A stretch of 49,499 bases of DNA from Scytonema tolypothrichoides VB-61278 (GCF_000828085.3 NZ_JXCA02000022.1:69192-118690), one strand, 5' to 3'; counted from the stretch's first letter, positions 18,565-28,169 are shown. Numbers and translations are program-made. Notes: generated by a model not told the origin, from the letters alone.

Positions 18565-18810
18565 TTACATCTTACCTTTGTGCATGACTTCCTGAAGGTG
18601 ATGACGAATTTCCTGTGCGTGCTGAATATCAGACTGGCGTAATTTCTCGAACAATTCTACACAAGGCTGAGAACCTGCTTGCTGTGCATCGTTGATGTAA
18701 GTTTCATAAGCTTTGATTGCTTCAGCTTTGTTGTGCAACACTGTGAGGAAATCATATTCCAGGTTGCTTACGGGATTTTGAGTTTGAGCGTTTCCTGCAG
18801 TTTGAACCAT
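18565..18810 (-). CDS. Small helical, ferritin-like cyanobacterial protein
   Basis: 81 residues with a strong ribosome site (GGAGGGTAAATTT) before ATG 18810. Two predicted helices: NLEYDFLTVLHNKAEAIKAYETYINDAQ and PCVELFEKLRQSDIQHAQEIRHHLQEVM. The spacing of Glu, His and DIQHAQE recalls half of a ferritin-like four-helix bundle, which could bind metal as a dimer; this is inference. No close named family recognised. Monocistronic. Confidence 0.75.
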   Translation of the reverse strand: MVQTAGNAQTQNPVSNLEYDFLTVLHNKAEAIKAYETYINDAQQAGSQPCVELFEKLRQSDIQHAQEIRHHLQEVMHKGKM

Positions 18811-18944
18811 AAATTTACCCTCCTTTGGGTTTCTTATTTACTTCTACTCACCCGAAAAGAGGTATTCATCTTCCCAAAAGAGTATGCCACGATACGTAAT
18901 TAGTAGCAAAACAGTAACCCAAGAGGTTGCATTTTTTTAACGGT

Positions 18945-18992
18945 TATCAGTTATTACTCTTTATTGATAACTGATAACTCATAACTGTTTAC
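18945..18992. repeat. Short heptamer-type repeats (TGATAAC)
   Basis: Several copies of variants of GATAACT/ACTGATAAC occur in a row. The same motif recurs at 19625-19676 and about 33870. They resemble short tandemly repeated repetitive sequences of heterocystous cyanobacteria. Confidence 0.55.
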
Positions 18993-18996
18993 TGAT

Positions 18997-19548
18997 TCAA
19001 GCAATATCCTTGCAGCGATGTGGATAGTTGAATTCACGCTCTTTTTCCAGTGGTTCGTTCTCAATACGTGTCATTGGGCAAAACTTAGTGTTAGCACTCA
19101 TGCAATCCATATGTGGTGTTTTGGCACACACAAACAATAGCCCACCTAAAACTACTAATAAGCCGCCAATTGCTACAGTCTGAACCCAAGAAATTTCCAG
19201 CGCACCATGAACAACTACTTCTCGCAGTACGGAAACAATTGCCACTTCCACTGCTACCCCAACAGCAATACTATGCTCTTGTAAATACACCATTAGAAGT
19301 CGAAATAACTCGACCAAAATTAAGATGAATAGTATCTTCGCAGTCACGTGTTTAAAATCTACGGGTATTTCAAGGGTGGTAAAGAAAACCCATAGCTGCA
19401 TCAGCATAATAGCGAACAAACCTAAACACAGAACAATCACAATTAAGTCTTGGAATGCTTCCATGTTACGGACTATCCAATGTCGATCTAGCCAGCGATC
19501 GCTAAATAAAAATTGACTCTTGAGGCGCTTTTTCATCAACCTGTCCAT
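18997..19548 (-). CDS. PsiE-family membrane protein
   Basis: 183 residues from ATG 19548 (MDRLMKKRLKSQ); a TTG at 19587 is a weaker start. Four hydrophobic helices: DLIVIVLCLGLFAIMLM, ILFILILVELFRLLMVYL, VAVEVAIVSVLREVVVHG and VAIGGLLVVLGGLLFV. The EHSIAVGVAVEVAIVSVLREV segment matches the phosphate-starvation-inducible PsiE family. Function in any organism is unsettled. The C-terminal tail has four Cys residues (KTPHMDCMSANTKFC...RCKD) that may be a local feature. Flanked on both sides by heptamer repeats. Confidence 0.8.
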   Translation of the reverse strand: MDRLMKKRLKSQFLFSDRWLDRHWIVRNMEAFQDLIVIVLCLGLFAIMLMQLWVFFTTLEIPVDFKHVTAKILFILILVELFRLLMVYLQEHSIAVGVAVEVAIVSVLREVVVHGALEISWVQTVAIGGLLVVLGGLLFVCAKTPHMDCMSANTKFCPMTRIENEPLEKEREFNYPHRCKDIA

Positions 19549-19624
19549 TATTATCAAGACAACTTCATTGCACACCAGCCATTTCAACTCATAATTTCAT
19601 TGTCTCTTAACTCAGCCTTCTTTT

Positions 19625-19675
19625 AACAGCTATCAGTAAAAACTGATAACTGTTTACTGATAACTGTTCACTGAT
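19625..19675. repeat. Heptamer-type repeats (ACTGATAAC)
   Basis: Direct repeats of ACTGATAACTG and TTACTGATAAC between two genes, the same family as at 18945-18992. Confidence 0.55.
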
Positions 19676-20620
19676 TTAACGAGGTTGATAATTTACGTTT
19701 GATATTTGCTGCCACAGATTTTCAGCATTTTTTGCCCACTGAAAATTCTTCTGAGCTTTGTATAAATCTCTGGCATATTGCAACACTTCTGCTGCCTGTG
19801 GATACTGCTTTAGCTGTATAAAAACTAACGCTGCACTATAATAAGCGTTGGCATTATTTGTATTTGCTTCTGCCGATTTTCGAAAAGCTTTTAATGCATC
19901 TTTTAATTTATTTTGACTAAACAAAATCATTCCGAGATTATAATGAGCTTCTGAATATTTGGGATTTCTTTTAACTGCTTTGCGAAAGGCATCTTTTGCT
20001 TTATCAGTTTGCCCCTGTTGTAAATAACAGATGCCCATATGATAAGCAGGTTCTGGTGCGTTTTTGGTCAGTTCAATTGCTTTTTTAAAGGATGCGATCG
20101 CTTTATCACAATCTCGTTGTTGCTTGCGCAGCAACCCTAAATTATAGTGAGCTATTCCTAATTTAGGGTCAAGTTCTAATGCTCGTTGCAAATAATCGTT
20201 TGCTTGCTGCCAATTACTGCCTTCCAAAAGCGATCCACCAAGATTAGCATATGCCAGAGCAAACTGGGGATCAGATTGTGTCGCTTTGTAAAATGCATCA
20301 GCAGCAGGTTGTAATTGTCCTGCTTGTCGCAGTGCTAATCCTAAGTTGTAGTGAGCTGCAGCTAAGTTGGGATCGAGTTCTGTGGCTTTACGAAATAAAG
20401 CAATAGCATCTTCGACTCTCCCCACCTGAATCGCTTCTAATCCTTGTGTCAAGTAGTCTTGAGGGCTGCTATCAATGTATTGCACAAGTTTGAGAAGGTG
20501 AGGAGATAAAGGAACAGCTGGAGGTGGAAAAGCTGAGGATGCTGGGGAGAGAAGGCTTTGAACCACTAATATCAAACCCACTAAAGTAGGAAGGCGATAT
20601 TGACACAGATGGACTTGCAT
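19676..20620 (-). CDS. Secreted TPR-repeat protein
   Basis: 314 residues from ATG 20620; a GTG at 20641 would add seven residues. A signal peptide (LPTLVGLILVVQSLLSPASSAF, about 9-30) sends it out of the cytoplasm. At least six consecutive TPR units follow from about residue 50: examples NLAAAHYNLGLALRQAGQ, KLGIAHYNLGLLRKQQRD, KYSEAHYNLGMILFSQNK. TPRs mediate protein-protein contacts; the partner is unknown. It is divergent from the EF-G-like gene, about 275 bp away. Confidence 0.88.
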   Translation of the reverse strand: MQVHLCQYRLPTLVGLILVVQSLLSPASSAFPPPAVPLSPHLLKLVQYIDSSPQDYLTQGLEAIQVGRVEDAIALFRKATELDPNLAAAHYNLGLALRQAGQLQPAADAFYKATQSDPQFALAYANLGGSLLEGSNWQQANDYLQRALELDPKLGIAHYNLGLLRKQQRDCDKAIASFKKAIELTKNAPEPAYHMGICYLQQGQTDKAKDAFRKAVKRNPKYSEAHYNLGMILFSQNKLKDALKAFRKSAEANTNNANAYYSAALVFIQLKQYPQAAEVLQYARDLYKAQKNFQWAKNAENLWQQISNVNYQPR

Positions 20621-20897
20621 TGTTTTCTTATATTGGAACACTTTAAGTTACGTTTACTTTACAAAATTTATTTAACATATCCACACATTCATATAAGTTT
20701 AATTTTTTATAGTAAATTTTGTAATAGTTAAGTTTTCTTCAGTTAAATATTACGAGACACTACATTTTTTGAGTTCCTATATTAAAAGAGAGATAATCTC
20801 AAGTTAAGGAGACGATAATCTTTGGAATCATGAAATTTGAAACCCTCAATAACTTAAGATAACGCGGCTAGATATGTCTAGCTGCAAGGGAGGTTGT

Positions 20898-22946
20898 ATG
20901 AACGAAAAAGTGAAATCGGGTTCGCGAAATGTGGCAATTGTTGGTCCATATTTAAGTGGAAAAACCACATTCCTGGAAAGTTTGTTATTCGTTACAGGGG
21001 CAATAAATCGCAAAGGCAGTGTTAAGGATGGTAACACAGTAGGAGATAGTGCTGCTGAATCGCGTGATCGCCACATGAGTGTAGAAGTAACTGCCGCTAG
21101 CACTGAGTATAGTGACACTCGCTTCACATTTATTGACTGTCCTGGAAGTGTGGAATTTGCCCAAGAAACGTACAACGCCTTAATGGGCGTGGATGCAGCA
21201 ATTGTCGTTTGCGAACCCATCACAGACCGAGTCCTCACCCTTGCCCCTTTATTTAAATTCCTTGACGACTGGGAAATTCCTCACCTCGTCTTTGTGAATA
21301 AAATGGATCGGGCTAATATCAATGTTTTAGATACCTTACATGCCCTCAAAGCCGTTTCCAGTCGTCCCTTGGTAGCGCATCAATACCCCATTATGCAAGG
21401 GGAACAGCTGACAGGCTTCATCGACTTAGTAAGCGAACAAGCATACAAATACCATGCAGGTGCACCTGCTGATCCTATTCCTTTCCCCAAAGAACTTAAA
21501 GAACAAGAACACATAGCACGGGCAGAAATGCTCGAAGCCTTAGCAGATTTTGACGACCATTTACTAGAAGAACTTTTAGAAGACATCGAACCTCCCCAAG
21601 AAGAAATCCTCAAAGACCTGAAAATGGAATTAGGGGCGGATTTGGTTGTACCTGTTTTCTTTGGAGTTACTGAACAAGATTACGGTGTACGTCCACTCCT
21701 AGAAGCTTTACTCAAAGAAGCCCCTGAACCAAAAACCACAGCAGAACGTCGCTTAAAGGCTCAAAAAGGCAATTCCCCTGTGGCGCAAGTGCTGAAAACT
21801 TACTACACTCCCCAAGGTGGCAAATTATCTCTGGTACGAGTTTGGCGAGGTAAGTTAACTGATGGGATTGTTCTCAACGGCGTTCGTGCTGGTGGTCTTT
21901 ACCGCCTCATGGGACAACAGCAGCACTCAATTAATGAAGCATGTGTTGGTGAAATCGTTGCTATTAGCCGTTTAGAGGGTATTAAGACTGGGGATACTCT
22001 TTCTTGTGAACAATTGACGACGGCTTTACCCAAAGCTGGACAGCTAGAACCAGTTTATGCCTTGGCGATTACTCCCGAAAAGCGCAACGACGAAGTAAAA
22101 CTCAGCAGTGCTATCACCAAGCTGTTGGAAGAAGACCCCTCTCTTGCTTGGGAACAACACGGCGATACTCACGAAGTTATCCTGTGGGGTCAAGGTGAGA
22201 TTCATTTGCAAGTCGCGCTAGACCGATTGCGCCGCAAATATAATCTGCCGATGACAACGCACTTACCGCAAGTGCCTTACAAAGAAACTATTCGCAAACC
22301 GGCGTCATCAATTCACGGACGCTACAAACACCAAAGCGGTGGTCACGGACAGTTTGGCGATGTTTATTTGGACATTCAGCCATTATCACGCGGCGAAGGC
22401 TTTAACTTCAAAGAAACTATTGTTGGTGGTGTCGTTCCTAGGCAATACATTCCTGGTGTGGAAATAGGTGTGCGGGAGTTTCTGTCACATGGTCCCTTGG
22501 GTTTCCCCGTTGTGGATGTGGCGGTAACTTTAACAAATGGTTCTTACCACACTGTGGATAGTTCTGAACAAGCATTTAAGCAAGCCGCACGTCTGGCGAT
22601 GCAAACAGGATTGCCCAAGTGTGAACCTACCCTGCTAGAACCTATCATTCGTGTGCAAGTCTCGACTCCCAACGAATTTACTGCCAAAGTGCTGCAACTT
22701 GTCACTGGTAGGCGGGGGCAGATTTTGGGTTATGAAGGTGTGCATGACTGGCAAGGATGGGACTGTGTGATTGCTTATTTACCACAAGCAGAGATGCAGA
22801 ACTTTATTGTGGAGTTGCGATCGCTCACTCTTGGTGTTGGTTCCTTCCATTGGGAATACGACCATCTTCAAGAAGTTCCTGATAGAATTGCCGATCGCAT
22901 TCTTACCTCTGGTAATGGGAATGGTGGTAATGGGAATGGTAAGTGA
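20898..22946 (+). CDS. EF-G-like translational GTPase (paralog)
   Basis: 682 residues. I chose ATG 20898 because GGGAGG lies just upstream; an in-frame ATG at 20874 precedes that site. All EF-G domains are present: G domain (1-about 270), domain II, III, IV (HGRYKHQSGGHGQFGDV) and V. G1 is GPYLSGKT (16-23) instead of AHVDAGKT, G4 is NKMD (134-137), and G3 reads DCPGSVEF with Ser84 where EF-G has the catalytic His. This resembles the EF-G-2/FusA2 type (Synechocystis sll0830-like). A role in normal translocation is doubtful; ribosome binding is expected. The C-terminus is a Gly/Asn tail. A hairpin terminator follows at 23011. Confidence 0.88.
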   Translation: MNEKVKSGSRNVAIVGPYLSGKTTFLESLLFVTGAINRKGSVKDGNTVGDSAAESRDRHMSVEVTAASTEYSDTRFTFIDCPGSVEFAQETYNALMGVDAAIVVCEPITDRVLTLAPLFKFLDDWEIPHLVFVNKMDRANINVLDTLHALKAVSSRPLVAHQYPIMQGEQLTGFIDLVSEQAYKYHAGAPADPIPFPKELKEQEHIARAEMLEALADFDDHLLEELLEDIEPPQEEILKDLKMELGADLVVPVFFGVTEQDYGVRPLLEALLKEAPEPKTTAERRLKAQKGNSPVAQVLKTYYTPQGGKLSLVRVWRGKLTDGIVLNGVRAGGLYRLMGQQQHSINEACVGEIVAISRLEGIKTGDTLSCEQLTTALPKAGQLEPVYALAITPEKRNDEVKLSSAITKLLEEDPSLAWEQHGDTHEVILWGQGEIHLQVALDRLRRKYNLPMTTHLPQVPYKETIRKPASSIHGRYKHQSGGHGQFGDVYLDIQPLSRGEGFNFKETIVGGVVPRQYIPGVEIGVREFLSHGPLGFPVVDVAVTLTNGSYHTVDSSEQAFKQAARLAMQTGLPKCEPTLLEPIIRVQVSTPNEFTAKVLQLVTGRRGQILGYEGVHDWQGWDCVIAYLPQAEMQNFIVELRSLTLGVGSFHWEYDHLQEVPDRIADRILTSGNGNGGNGNGK

Positions 22947-23010
22947 TTCTTGATTTTGGATGAATCAAAATCCTCTGATTTTGCACAGTTGCTGATTTTG
23001 GTAATCATAT

Positions 23011-23040
23011 GAGGACACCTCTATTAGGTGTCCTTTTATC
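23011..23040 (+). terminator. Terminator of the EF-G-like gene
   Basis: AGGACACC and GGTGTCC pair around CTCTATTA and are followed by TTTTATC. Confidence 0.75.
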
Positions 23041-23288
23041 TTTCAAAGATTGTTTTTTTATAGTAGTTATGAAAAAAAGTACTTCTAATAGTGGTTCAAA
23101 TGAGAAGGGCTATATTTTTTGATGAACCGCAGAGGAAGCAGCGAAAAGTATGAGCCTCGCTTTCCTCCGATCATACCTTTTCAAGAGAGAGTACGCACCA
23201 GAGAAGAATAAAGAGAGGTTTTCACGACTTATTCTAGATCAGTCGTGAACAAAAAAAACGAACCGCAAAGGACGCAAAGACACGAAGT

Positions 23289-23415
23289 GGCTTCCCGCAG
23301 GGTAGGACGCAAAGAAAAGAAAGAGAAGAAGAGGAGGATGTTTATATCCTATTAAGTAGGTCAACATTGAAAAACGTAAGATAGAATTTTTGCGATTACT
23401 ACCCTGCGGGAAGCC
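23289..23415. repeat. Inverted copies of GGCTTCCCGCAGGGTA
   Basis: GGCTTCCCGCAGGGTA near 23289 and TACCCTGCGGGAAGCC near 23400 are perfect inverted copies. One copy is inside the MITE-like element at 23352-23511 and one is outside, indicating nested repeat insertions. Confidence 0.6.
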
Positions 23416-23511
23416 CCCTCTGGGGTCTACGCTGCACTGCGTTACGCTGCCCTCTGGGCACGCTGCGCTGACGTAATGACATTTTACGTTTAATTAGGTT
23501 GACCTACTTAA
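23352..23511. mobile_element. 160-bp MITE-like element
   Basis: Perfect 14-bp terminal inverted repeats: TTAAGTAGGTCAAC (23352-23365) and GTTGACCTACTTAA (23498-23511). Similarity continues inward (AAACGTAA against TTACGTTT). It has no coding capacity and GC-rich internal repeats. The TIR includes the flanking TTAA, a target typical of some DDE transposases, so TTAA may be the duplicated target. Confidence 0.65.
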
Positions 23512-23886
23512 GTCAGGCTTTATATAGTCTAAACTCCAGTTATTAACTCAGCTTTGCTTGGTTATTTTTCATAGCTTACTCTCTTCCCGGTGCAAAATTA
23601 CGTATTTTCTTTTTGATTTTTTTGGCGTCCTTAGCGTCTTGGCGTGCGCTTTGCGCTTAGGTTAAATTAGGTATTCTTCTGACGAGAAGGGAGTAAGGCA
23701 ACAAAAGACCCCACAACCACGTCGGATTATGGGGACTTATAACTACTATGAACAAGATGTAACAGGGTACCCCGTCCAAGGATCGCGGGGTGCGTGCCAT
23801 CATTGTTTAGTTAGGGATAGGTGAAATGGTTTATGCATTTTTGTCGTGTGGGTAGCTGACGAAAGATATAGATGCTATGACCAACC

Positions 23887-26229
23887 TTAGATTTCAAACG
23901 TCAACTGACGTGCAGCCCCATCATCGACAAAACTCTGTTCAGCAACACCAACTAGTTCCACAATGACTTCACGCGTTGCGGGTGAAAAATTACCCTCTCG
24001 TCCTCCAATCTCAACAATCGTTCGTTGCCCTTGTGAACAAACCTGGTAAGTTGTTGTGCAAAAGGCTCCTGTTTTGTGCTCGAAGGTATGACCGTCATCT
24101 TCATAAAGTGTAAACTCACCTGTCCCCATCCAGATCCGAAGCCTGATCTGGTCTAAGGGACGTTCATCTATGTATTGCATGACTGGTGCCATCGGAATAA
24201 TCGAGCCAGCACGCACATATAATGGCATTCGCTCAAGCGGTGCGTGTGCCAGAATGTGAATTGGTCCTTGAAAAGTCTCGCCACTCCACCAATCGTACCA
24301 GCAACCTTCAGGCAAGTAGACGACACGGTGTTCAACACCTGGGCGATAAATTGGTGCTGCTAATAATGACGGACCAAACATAACTTGGTCACAGAGGGTG
24401 AAAGTTTTCGGGTCATTGGGAAAATCATACAGCAGGGGACGCAGAATTGGTGAGCCAGTGGTGGCGGCTTTCCAGAAGAGAGTGTAAATGTAGGGCAGCA
24501 GTTGGTAACGGAGTTCGATGTACTCGCGGCAAATTTTTTCGACGCGATCGCCAAACACCCAAGGTTCATGCTGTGCTGTCGTTAATGCTGAGTGTCCTCG
24601 CATCAAGGGGTAAAGCATTCCTACCTGTATCCAACGAGCAAATAGTTCAGCTGTCGCGTTACCCGCAAACCCCCCAATATCACTACCCACAAACGCAACG
24701 CCCGATAAACCGAGGTTACACATCATCGGTAAGGACATTTCCAGGTGTTCCCACAGGGATTGATTATCTCCCGTCCATACTGCAGACCAGCGCTGAATCC
24801 CAGCGTATCCAGATCGTGTCAGAAAAAACGAGCGTTCTGTCGGACGAGATTTTTCAAGTCCCTGATAAGATGCCTGTGCCATCATTTGTCCATACAGGTT
24901 ATGGGTTTCGGTATGGGTAGTTCTCTCGTCAGTTGGTCCTTGGGCAGCATCGAGGGGAAACGCAATCTTCTTACCAGGATCACCGAATGGACGGTCATCA
25001 AGTGTCGGTTCGTTCATGTCATTCCAGATTCCAGCAACACCCACATCAGTGAGACTGCTTAGCAAACTTCCCCACCAATCTCTAACTTCAGGGCGCAGGT
25101 AATCAGCAAAGACAGCTTTATCGGGCCAGACATAGCCGTGAAATAGCTGACCATTCGTTTTTCTGATGAAATAGTCGTTCTTTAATCCCTCATCAAAGAC
25201 TTTGTAATCTGCTTCTGGTTCGTACTTGACACCAGGGTCAACAATTGTTGTTACCTTGAAACCATCTTGCTTGAGATTGTCTATTAATTTTTTGGGGTTA
25301 GCAAATCGCTTCTGACTCCAGGTAAAAACCCGGTAGCCACTCATATAGTCAATATCGAGATGGATAACATCACAGGGAATGCGGCGCTGACGAAATTCAT
25401 CCGCCAGTTTGCGAACTATATCTTGTGACTCGTAACTCCAGCGACACTGGTGGTAACCTAGTGACCATTTGGGCGGTAAGGGCATCCGTCCGGTTAGCTG
25501 GGTGTAAGTCTCAAGAATTTTTGCGGGTTCTGGTCCATAAATAATGTAGTAATCCAGTTCACCCCCCTGAGTTTCCATCCGCCAGACTCCAGGTTGTTCT
25601 GCCCCCAAATCAAAGCGACTCCAAAAAGTCGTATTGAAGAAAAGCCCGTACCCCAATCCAGGACGTAACGCGATGAAAAAGGGAATTGCCTGATACATAC
25701 TGTCTGTCAGGACACCGTAGTCAATCGCATCAGACGTCCAGTTGGTTTTCACTTTTGAACGCTGATCGAGTAAGCCAGTGGGTTCACCAAAACCATAAAA
25801 ATGTTCATCAGTTTCAATCTGTTTCCACCCAGCAATGGCACCAGTTCGCCACCCCATCCCTGGGTCGGCATCATGAGCAAAGGGCTGTCCGGATTTGTCG
25901 AAGCACTGAATACGACAAGGATTGCGGGACACAAGGAGGCGCAGCTGCTGAGTTTCAATTTCTATAGCCTCTGCTTTTTCTCGCACCTCAAACGGCACAG
26001 TCGGCCATTCTTCATCCGCCAGTGCGACTGCCCATGATCGCCGGGGTAGAAATTCGCTCGTTGGCGTCATTCGTACCCGAATTAGGTTTGGGGCTAGCAC
26101 GGTAATGCTTAAACAGGGGTCGCCACACTTGAAGAGAATATGGCGATCGCTCTGTTGTATTGTTTGCACTGCCCCAAGAATTGACCAAGCCGGTTCGGTT
26201 GTGTGCAGTTGTCCAAAGTATTGCGGCAT
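23887..26229 (-). CDS. Glycoside hydrolase family 31 alpha-glucosidase
   Basis: 780 residues. N-terminal beta-sandwich (about 1-250), TIM barrel (about 250-580) and C-terminal beta domains. The GH31 nucleophile is Asp404 in GIWNDMNEP; the acid/base is Asp488 in WTGDNQS. Substrate-loop residues HLDIDYM and VGSDIGGF are present. No signal peptide, so it is likely cytoplasmic and acts on alpha-glucosides such as maltooligosaccharides from glycogen turnover, which is an inference. It stands alone on the minus strand between repeat-rich gaps. Confidence 0.93.
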   Translation of the reverse strand: MPQYFGQLHTTEPAWSILGAVQTIQQSDRHILFKCGDPCLSITVLAPNLIRVRMTPTSEFLPRRSWAVALADEEWPTVPFEVREKAEAIEIETQQLRLLVSRNPCRIQCFDKSGQPFAHDADPGMGWRTGAIAGWKQIETDEHFYGFGEPTGLLDQRSKVKTNWTSDAIDYGVLTDSMYQAIPFFIALRPGLGYGLFFNTTFWSRFDLGAEQPGVWRMETQGGELDYYIIYGPEPAKILETYTQLTGRMPLPPKWSLGYHQCRWSYESQDIVRKLADEFRQRRIPCDVIHLDIDYMSGYRVFTWSQKRFANPKKLIDNLKQDGFKVTTIVDPGVKYEPEADYKVFDEGLKNDYFIRKTNGQLFHGYVWPDKAVFADYLRPEVRDWWGSLLSSLTDVGVAGIWNDMNEPTLDDRPFGDPGKKIAFPLDAAQGPTDERTTHTETHNLYGQMMAQASYQGLEKSRPTERSFFLTRSGYAGIQRWSAVWTGDNQSLWEHLEMSLPMMCNLGLSGVAFVGSDIGGFAGNATAELFARWIQVGMLYPLMRGHSALTTAQHEPWVFGDRVEKICREYIELRYQLLPYIYTLFWKAATTGSPILRPLLYDFPNDPKTFTLCDQVMFGPSLLAAPIYRPGVEHRVVYLPEGCWYDWWSGETFQGPIHILAHAPLERMPLYVRAGSIIPMAPVMQYIDERPLDQIRLRIWMGTGEFTLYEDDGHTFEHKTGAFCTTTYQVCSQGQRTIVEIGGREGNFSPATREVIVELVGVAEQSFVDDGAARQLTFEI

Positions 26230-26301
26230 AATCCTGATTGAAACACAATAGCCCTCGCTTCACTCAAATTCAACAGAAATCCAAAATTCAAAGAGTTTAA
26301 A

Positions 26302-26363
26302 AATGATTAATTATTTTTGAATAATGATTAATTATTTTTGAATTTTGAATTTTGAATTTTGAA
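26302..26363. repeat. Tandem repeats: 21-bp unit then TTTTGAA heptamers
   Basis: A 21-base unit (AATGATTAATTATTTTTGAAT) starts at 26302 and again at 26323. It is followed by about four TTTTGAA heptamers to 26363. Slippage-prone AT-rich tandem DNA. Confidence 0.75.
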
Positions 26364-26495
26364 TTCCCCGTTGGCGCAGCCGCCCCGGAGGGGCTAGGGG
26401 TTGACCTCGCCTCATTGAGGTTCACACGACTTACTGCCAAAAAGCTTGTATCATTAGGCATATATAGATTACACTGGACATCTTCACATCAACGC

Positions 26496-26684
26496 ATGAA
26501 TGATACACAAACTTGGTATATTGTCAAGCATTCGGCTGGTCATTGCGAAATAATCCCCAGTGACGAAGCAACTGAGGAAAATAATCCAGAAATTATTGAG
26601 CAATGGGGACCATTTAGTTCCCAAGAAGAAGCGATTGCCCGCCGCGTAGGACTGATTAGGTCTGGTAAATGCCAACCAGTGTGA
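26496..26684 (+). CDS. Small conserved-looking protein, 62 residues
   Basis: I place the start at ATG 26496 (MNDTQTWYIVKHSAGHCEII). The frame is open back to 26352, but that part is repeat-derived. The protein is hydrophilic: a WYIVKH strand, an acidic middle (SDEATEENNPEIIEQWGPF) and a helix SSQEEAIARRVGLIRSGKC. This layout, with FSSQEEAIARR, is seen in short cyanobacterial hypothetical proteins. No function known. It is convergent with the protease gene. Confidence 0.65.
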   Translation: MNDTQTWYIVKHSAGHCEIIPSDEATEENNPEIIEQWGPFSSQEEAIARRVGLIRSGKCQPV

Positions 26685-26728
26685 AATCAAAAGTCGAAAA
26701 AATCTTTTGACTCTTGAGTGTTTACTTT

Positions 26729-28015
26729 TTAATTTTTTTCTGCTCTGGTGTTTCCTTTTTGTGCAATTTCTTTACCTATCACTTCTACAGCTTTAGCAAA
26801 TTGGGGATCTTGTAGGGTGCCAACTTTGTCTCGCTCTTTAAGCCATAGCCGTTCTCGCTGAGAAGTTGTCAAGTCTACCTTGACATCTGGGTCAATTCCA
26901 TGCTTATTAATATCTCGGTTATTAGGAGTGTAGTATTTCGCAATTGTCACCGCTAGTCCTGAACCATCGTCCAGAGGACGCACTGATTGCACTAAGCCTT
27001 TGCCAAAGGTCTGACTACCGACTATAACAGCACGCTTGTTATCCTGCAAAGCTCCAGAGAGGATTTCACTCGCACTTGCTGAACCTTTATCCACTATTAC
27101 CACGAGCGGTTTGTTTGTCAAAGCACGTCCATTTGCCACTTCTCGTTCTACTTCTGCGGCGCGGTCTTTCGTGGAGACTATCGTACCGCTATTCATCCAC
27201 ATTCGGGCAATTTCGACGCTAGAGAAAAGCAAGCCACCAGGATTATTACGTAAATCCAGGACATAACCAGCGACTTGCTTACTCTCTAAATTTCTGATCG
27301 CTTGTTGCATCTCTTTACCAGCGTTGGCGCTAAACTGCTTCAAGCGAATATAACCAAGATTACCTGCTGGAGTTTGTTTTTGAGAGTACTCGACTGGATG
27401 AATTTCAATCTTAGCTCTTGTAATGTTAAATTGTCTTTCCTGACCATTCCGCAGAACTGTCAAGTTGACTGGTGTTCCTGCTGTACCTCGGATTAAGGAC
27501 ACTGCCTGATTGGTATCCATACCTTCGGTACTTTTTCCGTTGATTTTGGTGATCACATCTTTTGCCAGGATACCAGCTTTTGCTGCAGGTGTATCCTCAA
27601 TCGGCGCAATCACAGTCAGCTTCTTGGTTTTCTCATCTAAACCAATTTGGATACCAATACCTGTCAGTTCTCCAGAGGTATCCACTTGCATGTTTTTGAA
27701 TTCCTCTGGATCCATAAACCGAGTGTAGGGATCACCCAGCTTCTTCAGCATTTCCCTGATGGACTTGTAAGCCTCCTGCTTGTTGCTATAAGACTTGTTC
27801 AGGTACTCACGACGAACAGCCTGCCAATCTAACTTATTAAAAGTACCATCTACATATTGGCGGTTAATAATTTGCCAGACTTCATCTAATAATTCCTTAG
27901 GGCTTTCTTTAAATAAGGCTTGTCCTTGTGAGTGAATACCCAAACTAGTGACTGCTATTGTTGTCAGTGTCACCGCTGTAGCACCCAAAACAAGCCCATT
28001 TCTTGTAATTACCAT
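26729..28015 (-). CDS. ctp: C-terminal processing protease, S41 family
   Basis: 428 residues. A signal or anchor sequence (GLVLGATAVTLTTIAVTSLGI, 7-27) is followed by an N-terminal helical part, a PDZ domain (about 115-200) and the S41 catalytic domain. The Ser/Lys dyad is Ser314 in GSASASEIL and Lys339 in TFGKGLVQ, with the expected 25-residue spacing. Cyanobacteria have three paralogs; CtpA matures the D1 protein of PSII, and this one is closer to the CtpB/CtpC type by its anchor and C-terminal tail, so D1 processing should not be assumed. It acts in the lumen or periplasm. Confidence 0.9.
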   Translation of the reverse strand: MVITRNGLVLGATAVTLTTIAVTSLGIHSQGQALFKESPKELLDEVWQIINRQYVDGTFNKLDWQAVRREYLNKSYSNKQEAYKSIREMLKKLGDPYTRFMDPEEFKNMQVDTSGELTGIGIQIGLDEKTKKLTVIAPIEDTPAAKAGILAKDVITKINGKSTEGMDTNQAVSLIRGTAGTPVNLTVLRNGQERQFNITRAKIEIHPVEYSQKQTPAGNLGYIRLKQFSANAGKEMQQAIRNLESKQVAGYVLDLRNNPGGLLFSSVEIARMWMNSGTIVSTKDRAAEVEREVANGRALTNKPLVVIVDKGSASASEILSGALQDNKRAVIVGSQTFGKGLVQSVRPLDDGSGLAVTIAKYYTPNNRDINKHGIDPDVKVDLTTSQRERLWLKERDKVGTLQDPQFAKAVEVIGKEIAQKGNTRAEKN

Positions 28016-28169
28016 AATGACAGCTGTGCAAGACGCAAAATTTTATAATCAGTATGCTCAATCTAACACAGGGTTTTGCTGTAAAGACTGAGCATATTTT
28101 TTTATTTCATAAAAATGCTTTGTCATCCGGCGACTACCTATGTCGGCGGTACAAAATTTGTCGAAAAAT

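Larger units (their letters stand above)
22947..23886. other. 940-bp gene-free, repeat-rich stretch
   Basis: No gene is supported. It contains the EF-G-like gene terminator, dispersed repeats of the ACCGCAAAGGACGCAAAGACACGAAG family (from about 23261) and its inverted relative GGCGTCCTTAGCGTCTTGGCG (about 23622), a 160-bp MITE-like element, and a CCCCACAAC...GGGG hairpin near 23710. It acts as a repeat sink between two convergent genes. Confidence 0.65.

Noticed and set aside
24447-25062. Long plus-strand frames (157 and 105 codons) opposite the GH31 gene
   Set aside because: Antisense shadows of a well-supported glucosidase gene.
26302-26363. Regular repeats considered as a CRISPR array
   Set aside because: The 21-base units are adjacent with no spacers and then collapse to heptamers; this is simple tandem DNA.
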